The notes beneath the pieces were generated by a model. It saw nothing but the letters and a program-made list of their open reading frames with translations. It was not told the origin of the DNA and did not search any database. From the NCBI GenBank assembly GCA_028023455.1, contig JAQFVV010012490.1:1362001-1426000 (forward strand): a stretch of 64,000 nucleotides of DNA. The letters run 5' to 3'. A program made the translations under genes and the position numbers. Of this stretch, positions 46,790 to 60,400 are shown piece after piece (within the stretch, counting starts at the first letter, position 1; each line of letters starts with the position of its first letter). The stretch comes from Epiperipatus broadwayi. Taxonomy: Eukaryota > Onychophora > Udeonychophora > Euonychophora > Peripatidae.

Positions 46790-47617
46790 CTAATCAAGAT
46801 CACTTCCCATGTTAAATTTATTAAGAACAATATGTATTTTATCTTAGTCAAAATGTAATCCAATTCTGCTGTACCTTCATTTGGATTTTTCCATGTCCAT
46901 TTCCTTTTAACATTTATTAAAAAAAGAAATTCATAATATAAAGTTTTTCTTTTTCTGCAAACTCCACAAGTTTATGACCTCTCTCATTTCTATTACCATA
47001 ACCAAAATTACTTACAGCACTTTCATCTTTCATTTGTTTACCAATTCTAGCATTAAAATCTCCCATAACAATTTTAAATGTTGTTTACTATGATCAAAAA
47101 CCTTTTGTACATCCATATAAAAATCGTCTACTTCTTCATCACTATGAGAACTTGCTGGGGCTTAAACTTGAATCATCTGCATTTGGTATCTGCTATTAAA
47201 TTGTATAACTAATCTTGCCACTCTGTCCAATACACCATCAATCTCCACAATGTTATTCTTCCACTTTTTATTTATAATGAATCCTACTCCACTTGTATTT
47301 CCAATATTTGTGCCTTTATAATAAAGTACATGTCCACTTTTTAAATCAATTGTCTCTTCATCTTTTCTTCTAACTTCACAAAGTCCAATAATGTCCCATT
47401 TAATATAAGACAGTTCTTCTAATTCTTGCAATCTTCATTCACTTGAAAGTGATCTGCAGTTGTGAGTACCTAAATAAAAAGTCATCATCAAATGGCAGCC
47501 TTGCTCCACAATCAGGGGATTCTTAGCACCTTCCGCCTTCAGCCACTGACCGCTACCTTTGTTGGTGACTTTACAGCCTTCTAGGAATAAGGGCCATGGT
47601 TTATTTTTGTCTGTCAT
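46790..47617 (-). pseudogene. RTE endonuclease domain, interrupted
   Basis: N-terminal AP-endonuclease-like domain that would nick genomic DNA to start insertion. The first open segment (47617-47435) has GTHNCRSLSSE, the start motif of these endonucleases. After one stop, the second (47431-47162) has WDIIGLCEVRRK, with the catalytic Glu of the E-motif, and GHVLYYKG and GVGFIINKKW. Another frame near 47050-47090 carries the GDFN-like VMGDFNARIG text. Stops at 47432-47434 and 47159-47161 and later frame changes break it. Probably once continuous with the reverse transcriptase at 46625. Confidence 0.8.
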
Positions 47618-47640
47618 GATTGTATATTTCTTTCTAGAAC

Positions 47641-50600
47641 TTATTATTAATGATAAAATCTATTGCATATATATAATTTAACATTTTGTTAGAGCAAGTT
47701 ATATTAGATGATGTCAACAAAAGAATAAAAATAATAACAATGGCAGCTTCAGAAATAAAAATGTCAATGACTGATAGGCTTCAATCCATACCAACTTCTA
47801 TATAATTTTCTATAAGCTTGTTGTTAATCTGGTTTCCTATAATTTGGCAATTTCTGCTTTCTCATTAATTTTAGTGAGAGAGTTATTTAAATTTCCCAAC
47901 TGACAGACTTAATTATTTTATCATTAATTAGGAGTTAGTTAAGAATGGTTTTTTTTTATTTTAAAAAATTAAAAGTGGATATATACATTTAACAGATAAT
48001 ACCCTCAGCACTGCAAAAAAATTCATAAGCCTAATTAATATAAATTCTTTATGTATATTTCATGATTTTTAAAAAGAAAATGAGATGGAAGTGGAGGAGG
48101 GGAATATTTCCATCTAAATCAGATGATATGAAGATTGCTATTGTTTTTAAAAAAGACTTTAGTTAAATTACTAACTTTTATTCATTAATATTATTTTATG
48201 CAAAAATAAATATACAGAATCATTGTACTATAAACAAAATTATATTAATAAATTAAGAAATTATTTAGACTTAGTGCTTGGTTCTAGCAGCAAAAAATAT
48301 ATAATGTGAGTCGGCAAGCAGTATATTCTGTTGAAATATTGTTAATCTAGGAAAAGTACTTATAAAGGAAGGTGAGAATTAAGTTTCCAGATTATGTGTA
48401 TCACCTTTTTTAAGTTTATCTACATATTTCTTAAGCTATTTTTCTCAAATGATTCAAACTATTCACATTTCTTCTACCTCTAAAAGCACATAATCCTTTA
48501 AGCATTTGCTAATTATTTTTTTTAATAAATATCTTTTCATCTACCTTTTTCAATATTTTTACGATAACTTTATTTTTCCAACTTATATCCCCATCAATAA
48601 AGGTTTTACTATTTTATGATTTCTAAAAAATGTCCATATCGATGAAACTTTTTCCATAGATCCAACTCAATTAGACTTAGAACTTCTTTTATTAACAACT
48701 AACTTTCTGTTTAATTATTAATCAAACATTTATTCTTTCCACTGATTTCCCATGCTATAGTTTTAATTACATTCATCTGTATCTTATACTTAGTATCATA
48801 TTACAGAATACTCCCATTACAGATATGTTGTTCAGAATTATTTTCAGGTAGACTCATAACAAATCATTTTAATGAACCTGCCAATACAATTTTACTTTCA
48901 TTTATCAATGCTCATTCATTCAGTCTGACAAAAGGAGAATTCCTCCCTTTTCTTCTGATCTCTAACCATATATATTGTAAATAAACCAGCATTGATATCC
49001 AAAAAAGCTGAAACTTATTATTAATGATGATCTTAGTTCACAAATTAATCAAACTAGCTTAATGTTAATTTATACATTATTTTAAATCAAATATTACTAA
49101 TTTCATTAACACATAGATAATTTTTTATTACTGCTCGAATATGTAATGTTTCAGATTATAATCATATCGCAGAACATTTTCATTCCAAATATGTTACTCA
49201 GAATTATTTTTCAGGCAGACTTGAATCATAACATATTTGGAAGAAGAGTGTTTTGTGATATGATTATAATCCTAAACATTACACATTCAAGCAGTAGCTG
49301 TTGAAATTAGTAATATATACTTATCATAGTTTTAAATGATTCTACATAGATTCCTATTAAGTTCAATCTGATATAATGAATTTTTCTCTCCTAAAATTAA
49401 TTCCATTTTTGAAAATATTTATTTATCTCTTGATCTGAATTAATACAAAATAAAATGGAAAAAAGACAATTTCTCATACTCTTTTTATATCTATTTCTCC
49501 TGAAAGCCACCCATTAGTCATAGAAATAATTTTAGATTTCTAAAACCCATATATATCTTCTTTCTACTTACATCTTTTCTCTTTAAAATTTCCAACAATA
49601 TTCAATTCATTATAAAAATATTTCCAATATTAGTAACATAAATATTTCTCCTGTCTGTTTCAATCAATCTTTCAATTTCTTAGAAATGCATTTATTTTCA
49701 ATAGTTATCACCACTACTATTGTCTCTCTAATTTTTCTAAATTCAACTTCTCTTCATATAAAAACATGTTCAATCTCTGAAAAAAACAGTCTCAACAATA
49801 TTTAATAGCATGTAAAATTAAATTAATCAAAAAATTGATCAAAAAATCTACTGATTGTTTTTCTGTATTATAAATTACTTGATGAATATTAACTCATTAT
49901 CTCAAATTCTTTTCCCATCTATACTTTAGCAGTTCAAATGGTATTTTAATAAAATCTATAGCTTTTAAACTTTTGCTTAACAATATCTTATACTTTATTA
50001 TTGTTTCAATCTTGTTTATTTTATACAAAATTGCTTTGTTTTATTCTTTCTGTTACCAGCATTGTATGAAACCAAGTATTTCACTCTGATGATATATTTT
50101 TACCTAGAATTTAAATAGAATCCCTAGTTATTTTAGAAAATGTCCAACATATTTTGAACAAAGCATAAATATAATAGACAACAGAAGAACACTTTATTAA
50201 TGAATTGAAGCCCATGAATCATAAATATAATATATAATAGATATGAAAACAATTATCTTGAAGAAGGCACAAAATGGGAAGTTCTAAAATTGTGAGGCTT
50301 GATAATAATATATTAAAATGAGTAAAAAGAAGCTTTTCACAAAGAGTACTGACCTTAATGAATTAAAATGGTGAAATAAATAAATATTTGACAACAAACA
50401 ATCAACAATCTAGTTCTTAATTATATATATCTTATTATCACACTAAATTGCACATGACTAGTTCAATGTTGGCATCAAAAAATTTGCTAATGAAGCTATA
50501 AAGACATTCTAAAAATTGATATGTAAAATATCAAAATCAATGTTAGTAGCCATAAACAATAATAACAACAAACAAACAATGAACAAACATGCTATTTCTG

Positions 50601-53600
50601 ATTGCTATACACATTCTTAAATAAATTGAAATTTTATTTGCTGGTTACTAAACAAAAAAGTTGAACTAAAATTTGCTGAATAATGTGGGGCTAATAAAAT
50701 TAAATTGTAAACCTTCACCATTGAAAACTGTTGAAAGTTTCCATAGAAAAAGCATTGTTGACCTTTAACTTTAGATCATAGTATTAATATTATCCTACAT
50801 GATAATGACCCACAGTTTTCTTTTTGAAAAGTAGATTTTAACATAATGCTTTAATTGATGTTAAAGTTGAAAAAAAAACTGGCATTATCAGCATCTTACT
50901 AACTTCAGACAATATCAAAATACTTCTTTGTTCTTTCACCAGAAGAAAATGAAAGTGCATAGGTAAACCTTCAATATATTCATTTTTATTTTATTGTTAG
51001 AAATAGAAATTAATAAACTTGACCACAATATAAAGAAACAAACAATAGTATCTATTATGCTATTATCTGTCAAAATTGACTTGCTATTAAAAACTTAAAA
51101 TATTGTAATTTTTTAAAGAAAATACCAGATTTTAAAAAGAAATATTTGATAGAGTTTCATAAATCTACCTTTATTTTTCACATTTTAAAAAAAAACAAAA
51201 TAAAAATGAATTTGCTCATTTTTAATTTTAGTGTTTACATAAATGACCATGATGACATTTATGGTACAATGTTAAATTTACAAGTCAATTTTTAAATATT
51301 TAAAACAGACAAATGCAATTTTTAATATTCATTTATAAAATTAAATTAAAAGGAAATCAAGTCCAATTTATTAATTTTTAATATAAAATACAGATTTTAT
51401 AAAAACAGAAAGATTGAGCATTTCTAAAAACTCTCACCAGATGGAACAATAGAAAGTGTTAGAATGCAACAAGGTTAGTTCATAGAAGAGATAAAATGAG
51501 TGAGGGAGGTACATATTAAAATCAAATTAATTTATTAATGATTTTAATAAAGAAAAAAATATATTTAATATGAAAAATATAACTAAATAAAATAATAGAT
51601 ACACTTAAAGAAAGGTAAGTTCTTACAAGAGAGTTATTTCAGTGAAATTGGGTAAAAAATTGATAGATTGATTAGTCCCTGAGTAATTCACAATATATTT
51701 GCAAAAAAACCTTTTTTTATATATATTTTGTTTTCAATGATAACCTTTAAAAGTATAAGGACAATTTTCTATAATATAGTTAATCCCATCCAAAATGGGG
51801 GGAGGGGATTACAATCCAGGACGAATTTAAATTAATCATGGAAAAATTTAGAAATGCAAAAAAAAAAAAAGATACAATGTTTAAAAGCAGACACAAGAGA
51901 AGTTTAAAGATTCTAATAAAAAAATAATATGGATGAACTAAAGATAGTGATTAGTAGAATTGATAGAGAAAAAATTAAAAGGAATTTAGAATAAAATGTA
52001 TCAAAAATATACTAAAAGATTATAAAAATTAAAAGAAAAGATTCAGATAAAAATGAAAAAATATGGGAGAGATACTTATAGAAGTAAACAGAATATAAAT
52101 GAATTCAGGGAAGATTAGAGTAAATCAGAGTATAGTCAGGATGAAAAAAAAAAACAATTCAATATGAATGAATAAATAATCCAGGATGTCCAGGAATGTA
52201 ATTGAGACCTGAAAGTAGAAAAGATCAATAAAGGGGTCCATTACAAAAAGATAATGAATATCAAATAATCTAAACAAAGGAAAGAATCCACTCATACCAA
52301 TTAGATTATAAAGTTTAAGTCAAAAAATTTTTAAATTAAAAGAAGCATAGATAATAAAAAATCTATTGAAAATTGATACAGAAGAAACATCATAATCAAC
52401 ATATAGATTATAAAATATTCAAAAGTTAATCCAGATTCTATAATAGATTCTAAAATCAATATGAACATTGTAACAAACTTGAAAGTGGTGCAAAGACTGA
52501 AGTCTATTCTAAATGTGATGCATTAATTGTGAAAAAATGTAAATTATATGTCAATTAGAGCAGGAATCTAAAATGGATGAATATAAACTTGATAAAAAAA
52601 TTGTGGAAAAGTTTAGGGACTGGAACAGTTGATGAGTCAAAGGTTGATATAAAATAATTCAAAGCCAACACAGAAAATGCAGGAGAGATAAATCAATACA
52701 GAAAATGTCTAAAAAGAAGTACATTAAGCATAACAATTTAAAAGATAAAAAAATCAAATACTTCTATAACTAGAATTTGAGAAAACTACATCAAAAGACT
52801 CATTTTGCCACTATTATAATTAAAGGGAACTTGAAGAAAAAGATATGGATTTTAATATTTTAGTGAAAGTGATTTTATTTAATTGTAATGTCAAAATCAA
52901 TATAAGAGATAACATGTGAATATTTACATTATTTCATGAAGAAATCAACAAGAAATATGTAAAACCATTAAATAAATTCAAAGATAACATTAAACTTACA
53001 TTTGTTCATAGAATATAAGTATATACATGAGAAAAGAATAAGGTGATGATATATTTCTGAGATCTTTATAGTAATTATTGTGGGAGTAGGTATATTAGAA
53101 GATAGATTAAATACTTAAATTCAGATCAATAAGATAGAAATCTTAAAAATTATAATAATGGTATTTACAGTTTTGAAAAATGGTTTCATCAAGCAATCCA
53201 TCAAATCCATGTTTGTTAATAAAATTTTATAAAAGATAAAATTAAAACTAATATAGAATTAGAGAGATTATTCTAAATGAGTAAAACTTGTGAGTTGAAC
53301 ATGAGTATACTTCTAATTATTATACTTTTTTTTTTACATAAGTGAAGGACTATAAAACATTCTGCTGATCTGTACATTGTTATATATATATGTGTTTTCC
53401 TTTGTTTAAGTTAGTATTAATCTTTAAATAAGATACAACTACCTTACATCTAACACATTCTTTGGTTATTTTAACATTAAAAAGAATATTCACTACTATC
53501 TAATCCAAAATATTTCAATTTCTTAAATACTAGTCTGTATTAAATTACTATTTTATCTGAAATGAAAGAGTGCATTGAAAAAATTTCTACATGTCAAGTT

Positions 53601-54795
53601 TCAAAACATTACAGCCGTTGGAATGACAAAGTGATTATGCAAGAATTAAATTCAAACTAAGTATGTAAGAATAAGAAGTTAATTGACAAATCTATGCTGA
53701 GCCAATATCAATAAAACAATAACTTTCTATCATTGTTCTACCTGTATTGTTATCACCCAAAATGTTAAGTAACAACAAAAAAAAAGATATATAAACAATA
53801 TATCAAAGACATTATCAAAATTGACTCTATATATTTTATAAGTGTGAAATTTTTTTAAAAGAAGAGTGTAAGATTATTCATCTTACTTAGAACATTAATT
53901 TATTCAACAATTATAAAAGGAAAGTAAAGGTGATGTTTAAATATACTTATATATATATATATGATGTATACTGAATTTTATTTTGTACATGAAATATTTA
54001 TATCACATTATTTATATTGACAAAACCATTTAAATATAAATTAGGTTTTTCATTGAACAAATTATAAAACGTTTATATTTTAAAGTTTATTATAGTAATA
54101 TTAATTTTAATATTTAAAATGAAATGAGAAAATGAAAGAAGCTTCTTATAAATATATAATCATTTGACTTAAAAAAATAATTGTTGTATCTATACCAAAT
54201 ATAAAATTATGAAATTTTTGCGAATATAGGCAAATATAATGTGTATCCAATTTTTCAGTAATTTCTGGTTTTTTAAAATAATTATTATAAAAATCCACAA
54301 AGAAAGTTTCTGTATCACACACACATATATATAATGACATTCTATTTTTTGTTCGGTCTAACTTAAAGAAAAAAAAAGTGTGATATATGTGTGAAATACG
54401 GAAATATATTATGTTATCATTGTTGACAAATTTTGTGATCAGGCACATATACAATTTTCACATAAGATTGAAAGAAAATAAACAAATGTCTGATAAAAAA
54501 AGAATTGAATACATAAGAATAATATTTATAGTCTATATAAAAGACTAGACAATAATTAACTATAAATGTTTTCCAATTATTCTATTATCAAAATATAGAT
54601 GAATGAAAATACCTGCTTATGTTTACAAGATATTATACATGAAGTTTTAAACATTGTTAGCACATTCTTCGTTTACAATAATTTTTAAACATTAGGATCA
54701 TTTTATAGACAACTTCCATATTTCTCCATTCTTTTTTATTTCATAAATAATTTCATATAAATAAAGATACAATAAAAGACAAATAACCCCCATGA
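47641..54795. other. Long A+T-rich gene-free stretch
   Basis: About 7 kb without a supported gene. The only structured parts are the inverted repeat at 49091-49317 and a partial copy near 48800. Plus-strand text at 51840-53300 is A/G-rich with many stops and could be an old coding strand of a retroelement, but I found no motif. The 102-codon minus frame 54146-54454 is Phe/Ile/Tyr-rich and looks random. Confidence 0.5.
49091..49317. repeat. MITE-like inverted repeat
   Basis: Left arm 49091-49195 (ATATTACTAATTTCATTAACA ends, then TACTGCTCGAATATGTAATG, GATTATAATCATATC, CCAAATATGTTA) pairs with right arm 49230-49317 (TAACATATTTGG, GATATGATTATAATC, CATTACACATTCAAGCAGTA, TGTTGAAATTAGTAATAT). A short spacer contains CAGAATTATTTTTCAGGCAGACT, and a similar spacer (CAGAATTATTTTCAGGTAGACT) recurs at 48833. 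No coding potential; a small palindromic transposon is likely. Confidence 0.7.
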
Positions 54796-54856
54796 TGCAT
54801 TTTGTGCTGAACCAGCACTCATCAGTTGGGCCAGGTCATCATCTCTCATATATATT
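54796..54856 (-). repeat. Fragment of the SINE-like core of copies A-C
   Basis: TTTGTGCTGAACCAGCACTC followed by ATCAGTTGGGCCAGGTCATC matches ATGCTAAACCAGCAATCATCAGTTGGTCCAGAT of the 14.5-15.9 kb repeats, without their flanks. An isolated, possibly truncated family member. Confidence 0.6.
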
Positions 54857-55058
54857 TTTATTACATGAAGAGTATTTATGTAGGGCAAATTGACTCATTT
54901 TTATTTTCAAGCATCAATTTACTCCTCTCCCAACTTTTACATTATCAACTTTTTGATAAACACGTAATGATTATTACTAATTATTTATTAACCTAAAGAT
55001 TTTCTCTGGCACAGATATAAACTTTAATCCAAGTTAAAGACCCTAATAAATAAAACAC

Positions 55059-55110
55059 CAATTATAATGAATTTGGTAATAATGAATTATTACCAAATTC
55101 ATTATAATTG
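55059..55110. repeat. Perfect 24-bp-arm palindrome, 4-nt loop
   Basis: CAATTATAATGAATTTGGTA plus ATAA, loop TGAA, then TTAT plus TACCAAATTCATTATAATTG: the arms are exact reverse complements (55059-55082 and 55087-55110). It is followed by T-poor text, so it is not an obvious terminator. Possibly a tiny foldback or replication-slippage product. Confidence 0.85.
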
Positions 55111-56920
55111 ATGTTTGTTATTGCTGATTGTGTGTTTTATTAATTTCTAATTAAGAATGCTGTAAGAACCACTATAATTAAAAAGGGCTGCGTTTGATGA
55201 TGAATATGATGTTTATGTATATAACTCCCTATCATAAATGGGAATCCTATTGGAAAAAATAACTGTCATTATGCAAGATCCTATAAATAAAAACTGTTAA
55301 AATAAATTCATTAGCTGACATAATGTAACTTCTTTAGAGAACTGCATTAGTTACTATTCTAATATCTTTAGATAGTTTCCCATAAGTATTAACATATATT
55401 ATACAATAGTCGAGAATATTATCATTTGTTATTCCATAATGTGAAGAGATGCACTCTTTCTACATCCCACGTAGATAAGCTAGAGAATCAATATTGTCTT
55501 TATAAGTGATTGAATTCTTTTGCATAAAACTCACTATAGGATGTGCCCTTCATATGACTCATGATACAAAGAGTTTTTTAAAGAATAAATATAAGTTATC
55601 TTAAATACAACTAGAAAAAAATCGTTTTGCATAACGTTTTTGTGTCACAATCACATTTCTCTTTATATCCAAGCTTAACCACATTAAAAGAGGCATAAAT
55701 GAAGTATATGTGGCCATAAATATTTCTTGAAAATAAAATTTATAAATATCTCTTTAATATTTATCAAAAATTAAAACAAACTTAGATCTTTAGAAGAAAA
55801 AGTAGAAATATCTGGAAAAAAAAAAAAAATTAAACGAGCTAAGGTAACAATTTCTTTTTTTTTTTAGTTCATTATTTATATTTTATTTTTTGATTTGATC
55901 TGCAGAAATAAGATAGATTATTATGCTATGAATTTTTATAATGAGTAAACAATCACTTTATTAAAATGAAGTCCTAGTTTATTAGGATCATATATCGTTT
56001 GACTTTTAGGATCATGAGAAGAGTGGTTTGTGCATGTGTGGAGTTCTCCTTCATTTGTTTTATATATTTACTTGTAACTGATATGAAGAGAAAGAGCTAT
56101 AATTGACCGGACATTTCCTTAGCTTTGTTTACTGGACGTAGTTATACCAGTTCTTTATTGAATAATGAATAATCTACTTTAAGAAATTTCTAGCATTCAA
56201 ATAAAAATATTCAAATATCTCAGAATTGGCAAAAGCTTTTAAATTATATTTTATTCATCTAAATTTTGTAAATGCGAAGATATACAAACCCCAACTCTTT
56301 CTATTACATAAAATATTTACTAACTTGGAACTAGATAGATTTGTTCAAATGCCCAAAATTCCATAGATTAAAGAATGAATAATAATAATAAAAAAAGAAC
56401 AACAAACTAAGTTAAAAAACTGCTACCTTAATTCTTTTAGATTACCGCTTTTTAACACTTCTTTTTTCTTCTCAAAATTTAAATTCTGCTTTAAAATAAA
56501 TAATCAATAGAGAGATCAAGTCTGTAAAAAAAATTTACACATCAACTCATGCCCTCTATCAATCATTTTATAAAACAATGTCGGACTGTAACTTTTTTAA
56601 TATACAGTATAGTACAGTAATAAAATAAACAAGAATATTTTCAATCTTTTTAATTTTTTTTCTCAATTACAGTAATAAAAAAAAGTCTCTTTAAATGGAT
56701 TAAAGAAAAGTTTTCGTATTCAGGAAAAGTCTGTACTGTATATATATATGTAGATATAAAAAAACAAAATATCAAATAACTGAAAGAAGCAAATTGATTA
56801 TTGAGATATCCTGGGCTTTCTTCACCAGATGAATCAATGCACTTTAATAGAGATTAGATCTTCCATTGATCCAATCAAAAAAAAAAAATACTTGAAAATT
56901 TGATCAAATCAGCCAAACAA
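55111..56920. other. A+T-rich gene-free stretch
   Basis: No gene or transposon end supported. A and T homopolymers are frequent, for example near 55820-55865. Confidence 0.5.
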
Positions 56921-56980
56921 GGCCGAATGATTAGCACAGCTGCCTTACAAGCAGTTGTCCCGGATTCGCTTCTCAGCCGA
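56921..56980 (+). other. tRNA-Val-like pseudogene or SINE head
   Basis: GGCCGAATGATTAGCACAGC begins a tRNA-like segment. TTAGCACAGCTG is a fair A box. GCTGC and GCAGT can pair as an anticodon stem around the seven-base loop CTTACAA, which places TAC (Val) as anticodon. CGGATTCGCTTC at 56961-56972 is a decayed B box in the T-arm position. The acceptor stem does not close, so it is not a functional gene. It is followed by AAAATAATAATTATAATG, as at the A-rich end of a short retroposon. Confidence 0.45.
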
Positions 56981-57349
56981 TGCTTTGACAAATGAAAATA
57001 ATAATTATAATGATTAGTAAATGAGGATCTAGTTATTTTTAACTACAACATAAAATCTCGGAAATCTAGATATAAATGAATGTCATACTGATGGTAAAAA
57101 TAAAAATTCTAATATAATGCGGTCATCACAACTTGCAAAATTGTCATGTGGTCCCATGAACATTAAGTCCAAAATTACTTTGTTTGGATCATATTACTGC
57201 TACTACTGCTATTATTATTGTTTATTTCAAAGATATTCAATACTAATGGTTACCTTAGACTATATATAAATTCAGGTATTTTGTTTAGGAGATAAAAATC
57301 TTCAGTTGAAAGTTCATGAAAATTGAAATCACATGAGACACTTGAAATG
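56981..57349. other. Gene-free stretch with short trinucleotide run
   Basis: Contains ACTGCTACTACTGCTATTATTATTG near 57195. No gene recognised. Confidence 0.5.
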
Positions 57350-57451
57350 TTCCTTAAGTTACAAGTCTGGACAGTGTGGAGTCAAAAAATTAGCACAGGA
57401 GGTATAAGTGGCCTAGGAATGTCTTAATGGTAACAGACAGCTTCTTCAGCA

Positions 57452-60400
57452 TCATCTGATTCTAGAACTAGATATATTGGCATTATGGCAGGAGATTGTA
57501 GATTGGACTGCTGCTTGATATGTGACCTTGTGGCAGCAATTGTCTGAAGAAATAATTTTTTGCATCTCTAGCCCTAAGTTGCTCAAGTTTGTTGTAGAAT
57601 ATGGATAGGTGACATCTTGTGTTGTTGCCAAACAGAACATACAGCAGGTGCACCAGAATGCATATAGCACAAATGTGGCTGCCTGCGCTGCTGGTCTTGT
57701 ATCTTTGCAGTAAGCATGGAGGATGATGTTGTTTGCCTGTAGATATTTAGCATGATGTAGATATTTTTTTAAAGCTAAGTAGGTATAGAAGAGGTGTTTC
57801 TTCTTTAGTGGGGCACAGGTAGCAGAGGGGGTGAATGTTTGTATACAAGCTTTGGTACCTGAGGAAATGAGCAGTTAGAAGTATATGAAGATTGATTTTG
57901 AGAAATCAAAGAACTTATCTCAAATGACTATTTTTTTAAATTTATGAAGCAACTGAGCATTGGTTACTCCTAGTATTGGATTGGATGTATTAGCAATTGA
58001 CTGGATGTATCAATTAGTAGATGTATTTGCTTGTATTTTGTAAAGATATCTAAGTAGATATACTTATACTTTGGAATGTATGAGTGATGATAGGTATCTG
58101 TATGAGGGAGAAGGTCTATCCATTGGTTTTATCTTTAAGAAACTTTGTAATTCTAGAAAGTATCTTATGTTGGCTGTTAATAGATTGATGCTTTTTTGTA
58201 TATAAGATATATGGATGTCATGAAGGCTAATCAATGTATATAAAGGAAATAAATAATTTGATAAACTTAATAATGTGAATAATAAGCTATTTTTGTGTTA
58301 ATTAATTGATTAATAAGGCACACTTTTGAATACAGTGAGAGGTAGTACCTAGAAAGGGAGGTAGTGATTTGCTCTGCATCTTTCTTTCTGTCTCATTCCA
58401 TTAGCTCCCATAAAAAAAGGAAAACTGAGGAATGCAGCTGATTTGCCATGGTAGATTTGTGTGTGAGTTTTTCCAATGTAGACAGACCAGGCAGCAGTTT
58501 TATCTGTGTTGAACTTAAGTTAGTAGTTTGATGCGTATTCTTCAAGTATTCTCTGTAAAGTGGGCAATTGTTTTTTTGAGGCAAGGAAGACAGTAATGTC
58601 ATCCATATATGCTATGCATGATATTATATTGACCAGTGTGGGGTAATTTGAATGCCTAAAATTTCTTTTTGGATTTTGATTAATAATGGGTTGATTTATA
58701 CCATAAATATAGAGAACTAAGTGGTGATCCTTGTGGAATGGATTGAGTGGGAGTGAATGAAAGTATCTACCATTAAGTGTTATATCTACTTCAAAGCTAA
58801 GCAGTATGTTTATAAACACATATAGCATAGTACAAGAAATTGATGTGTCTGCAAGCATTTCAATTAAGGTGTTGACTGGGACAGATTCAAAAGCTGCCTG
58901 AATATCAAATTGAATGGCAATAGGAGCATATTTCTTTTGCTCTTAACTGAATCCAAAATTGTTTTAAACACGAACCTTTTTTTGTGGATTACATGGGTGA
59001 AATTTGAGGGAGCAGATGAGGGTCTATCTTATCCTTGGAGTATTTTTCAAAATTTTTTGCTAAAAGCCTATAGAGATTGGCTGTAGATTTGAGAGCTTGT
59101 ATATAAATGCTGGGTTCTTGTTAAATGATATGAGGATAGTTGGGTATAGTCATTTTATAATATAGACTTTTTGTGATGAATAGTTTGCAAGATCACATAG
59201 ATATGTGGTAGTGATTCATCTAAGGTGAGAATACAAATCTAGGTATTCGTTGGGGTCCTAGGTGGCATGCATAGTGGATGGTGGCAAGTTTGATTGAAAA
59301 CTTGGTGGTAGGAAAGATATCTGTTTCAGTCTTGCCAAACAAATCTGCAGGTGGTATATTGGTTGTATTGTATTATGTCCAGCTCTATTTGCCCCTTTGG
59401 TCTCAAGTGTTATAGGCACTCTCATGGTGGATGGGTAGCCCAGTGAATATAATCCTGAATCCAGGTGTGTTGCTGAGCAAGGCACTTTTTTGTATTGACA
59501 GGTAATCTTTGATCTCGCTGCATGCATTATCATATGCTTGAATGAGTTTTCTGATGTGTGTGGTTATCCGGAATTGTTTGGACATGGTGGATTTTTTTGT
59601 GCAACTCATCAGCTAAAACAAGTTGTTTGAAATATGGGAGGGGTGCTGCAGGTGACATGGTTGATATTGAATGAAAGAATGATGATGAATGAGATGTATC
59701 TTAGAACAGGATCAAATAGCATATTTTTTAATTTTGTATAACATGATATAAGTCTCTGAGTATAGAAATTCAGGAGTAGATGTTGAAAGTAGCATTCTTA
59801 TTGTCTTATAATGAAGCATAGATGTATGAATTGCAGTGAAGCCAAGCTCAAGTATCTGGTCAGAGTGGTCAGAAAATGGAACAGGGCTAACATTTATCTT
59901 AATTAGATGATATACTGTGGCAGAATAGAAGCACAAATCAATGATGGAAGTATGGCAGTTATTGTGGAATGTTATGGAGTTGGGAGGGAGAAAACCTTCA
60001 GCACTCATAAATGGTAAGAGCAGTTATGAAGCTGCTTGGAAGTAAAAATGTACTAGTTCATTTTGAAATCCCCTATTAAAATGACCAAGTAGATGGTGGA
60101 TGAGAGCATTAAGTTAATGTTAAGTATAGTACTAGTGATTTCTGTGGGACTGGGAAATATATACATATATAATGTTAAGAGTAACATTATGGTGGTAAAA
60201 AGTGACTATCAGCAGATTTGCATCAATATAAATTATTTTAAATAATGAGAATGAGCAGGTTGGAGTTATTACTGAACCTGTATCTCCTGATGGTGATAAC
60301 AAGTCTCTGGAATATGCACAGAAACTCTGTTGGCTTGGTAGGCTTGAATGATTTATTTGTGCTGCTGTAGATTTTTATTTCCATAAGACCAAGGTGTCTG

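Larger units (their letters stand above)
44685..47640 (-). mobile_element. RTE-like non-LTR retrotransposon, nearly full length
   Basis: A ~2.95-kb minus-strand element. Its 5' end is near 47640 and its 3' end at 44685 in a CATCATCATCATC run (trinucleotide 3' tail, typical of RTE). Order: APE-type endonuclease (47617 to about 46790), reverse transcriptase (46625-45408), C-terminal region (45224-44916), short 3' UTR. The single-ORF layout, compact size and 'craniofacial development protein 2-like' endonuclease text (WDIIGLCEVRRK) match RTE elements often mis-annotated as host genes. It is the best-preserved element in the window; two 3' fragments of the family lie at 40.3-41.3 and 41.5-41.8 kb. 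Confidence 0.9.

Noticed and set aside
47162-47431. Frame resembling 'craniofacial development protein 2-like' host proteins
   Set aside because: That name in databases usually marks RTE endonucleases. Here it lies directly upstream of an RTE reverse transcriptase on the same strand, so it is part of the transposon.
50780-50960. Possible mariner/Tc1 transposase trace (HDNDPQFS-like text near 50800)
   Set aside because: Only one short motif-like stretch; the following residues do not hold the expected second Asp region and no inverted termini were found.
51840-53300. A/G-rich strand suggesting an old retroelement coding strand
   Set aside because: Frequent stops in all frames and no RT, integrase or endonuclease motif could be seen.
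55059-55110. Perfect palindrome considered as a transcription terminator
   Set aside because: No neighbouring gene and no T run. Rho-independent terminators are not relevant to this eukaryotic DNA.
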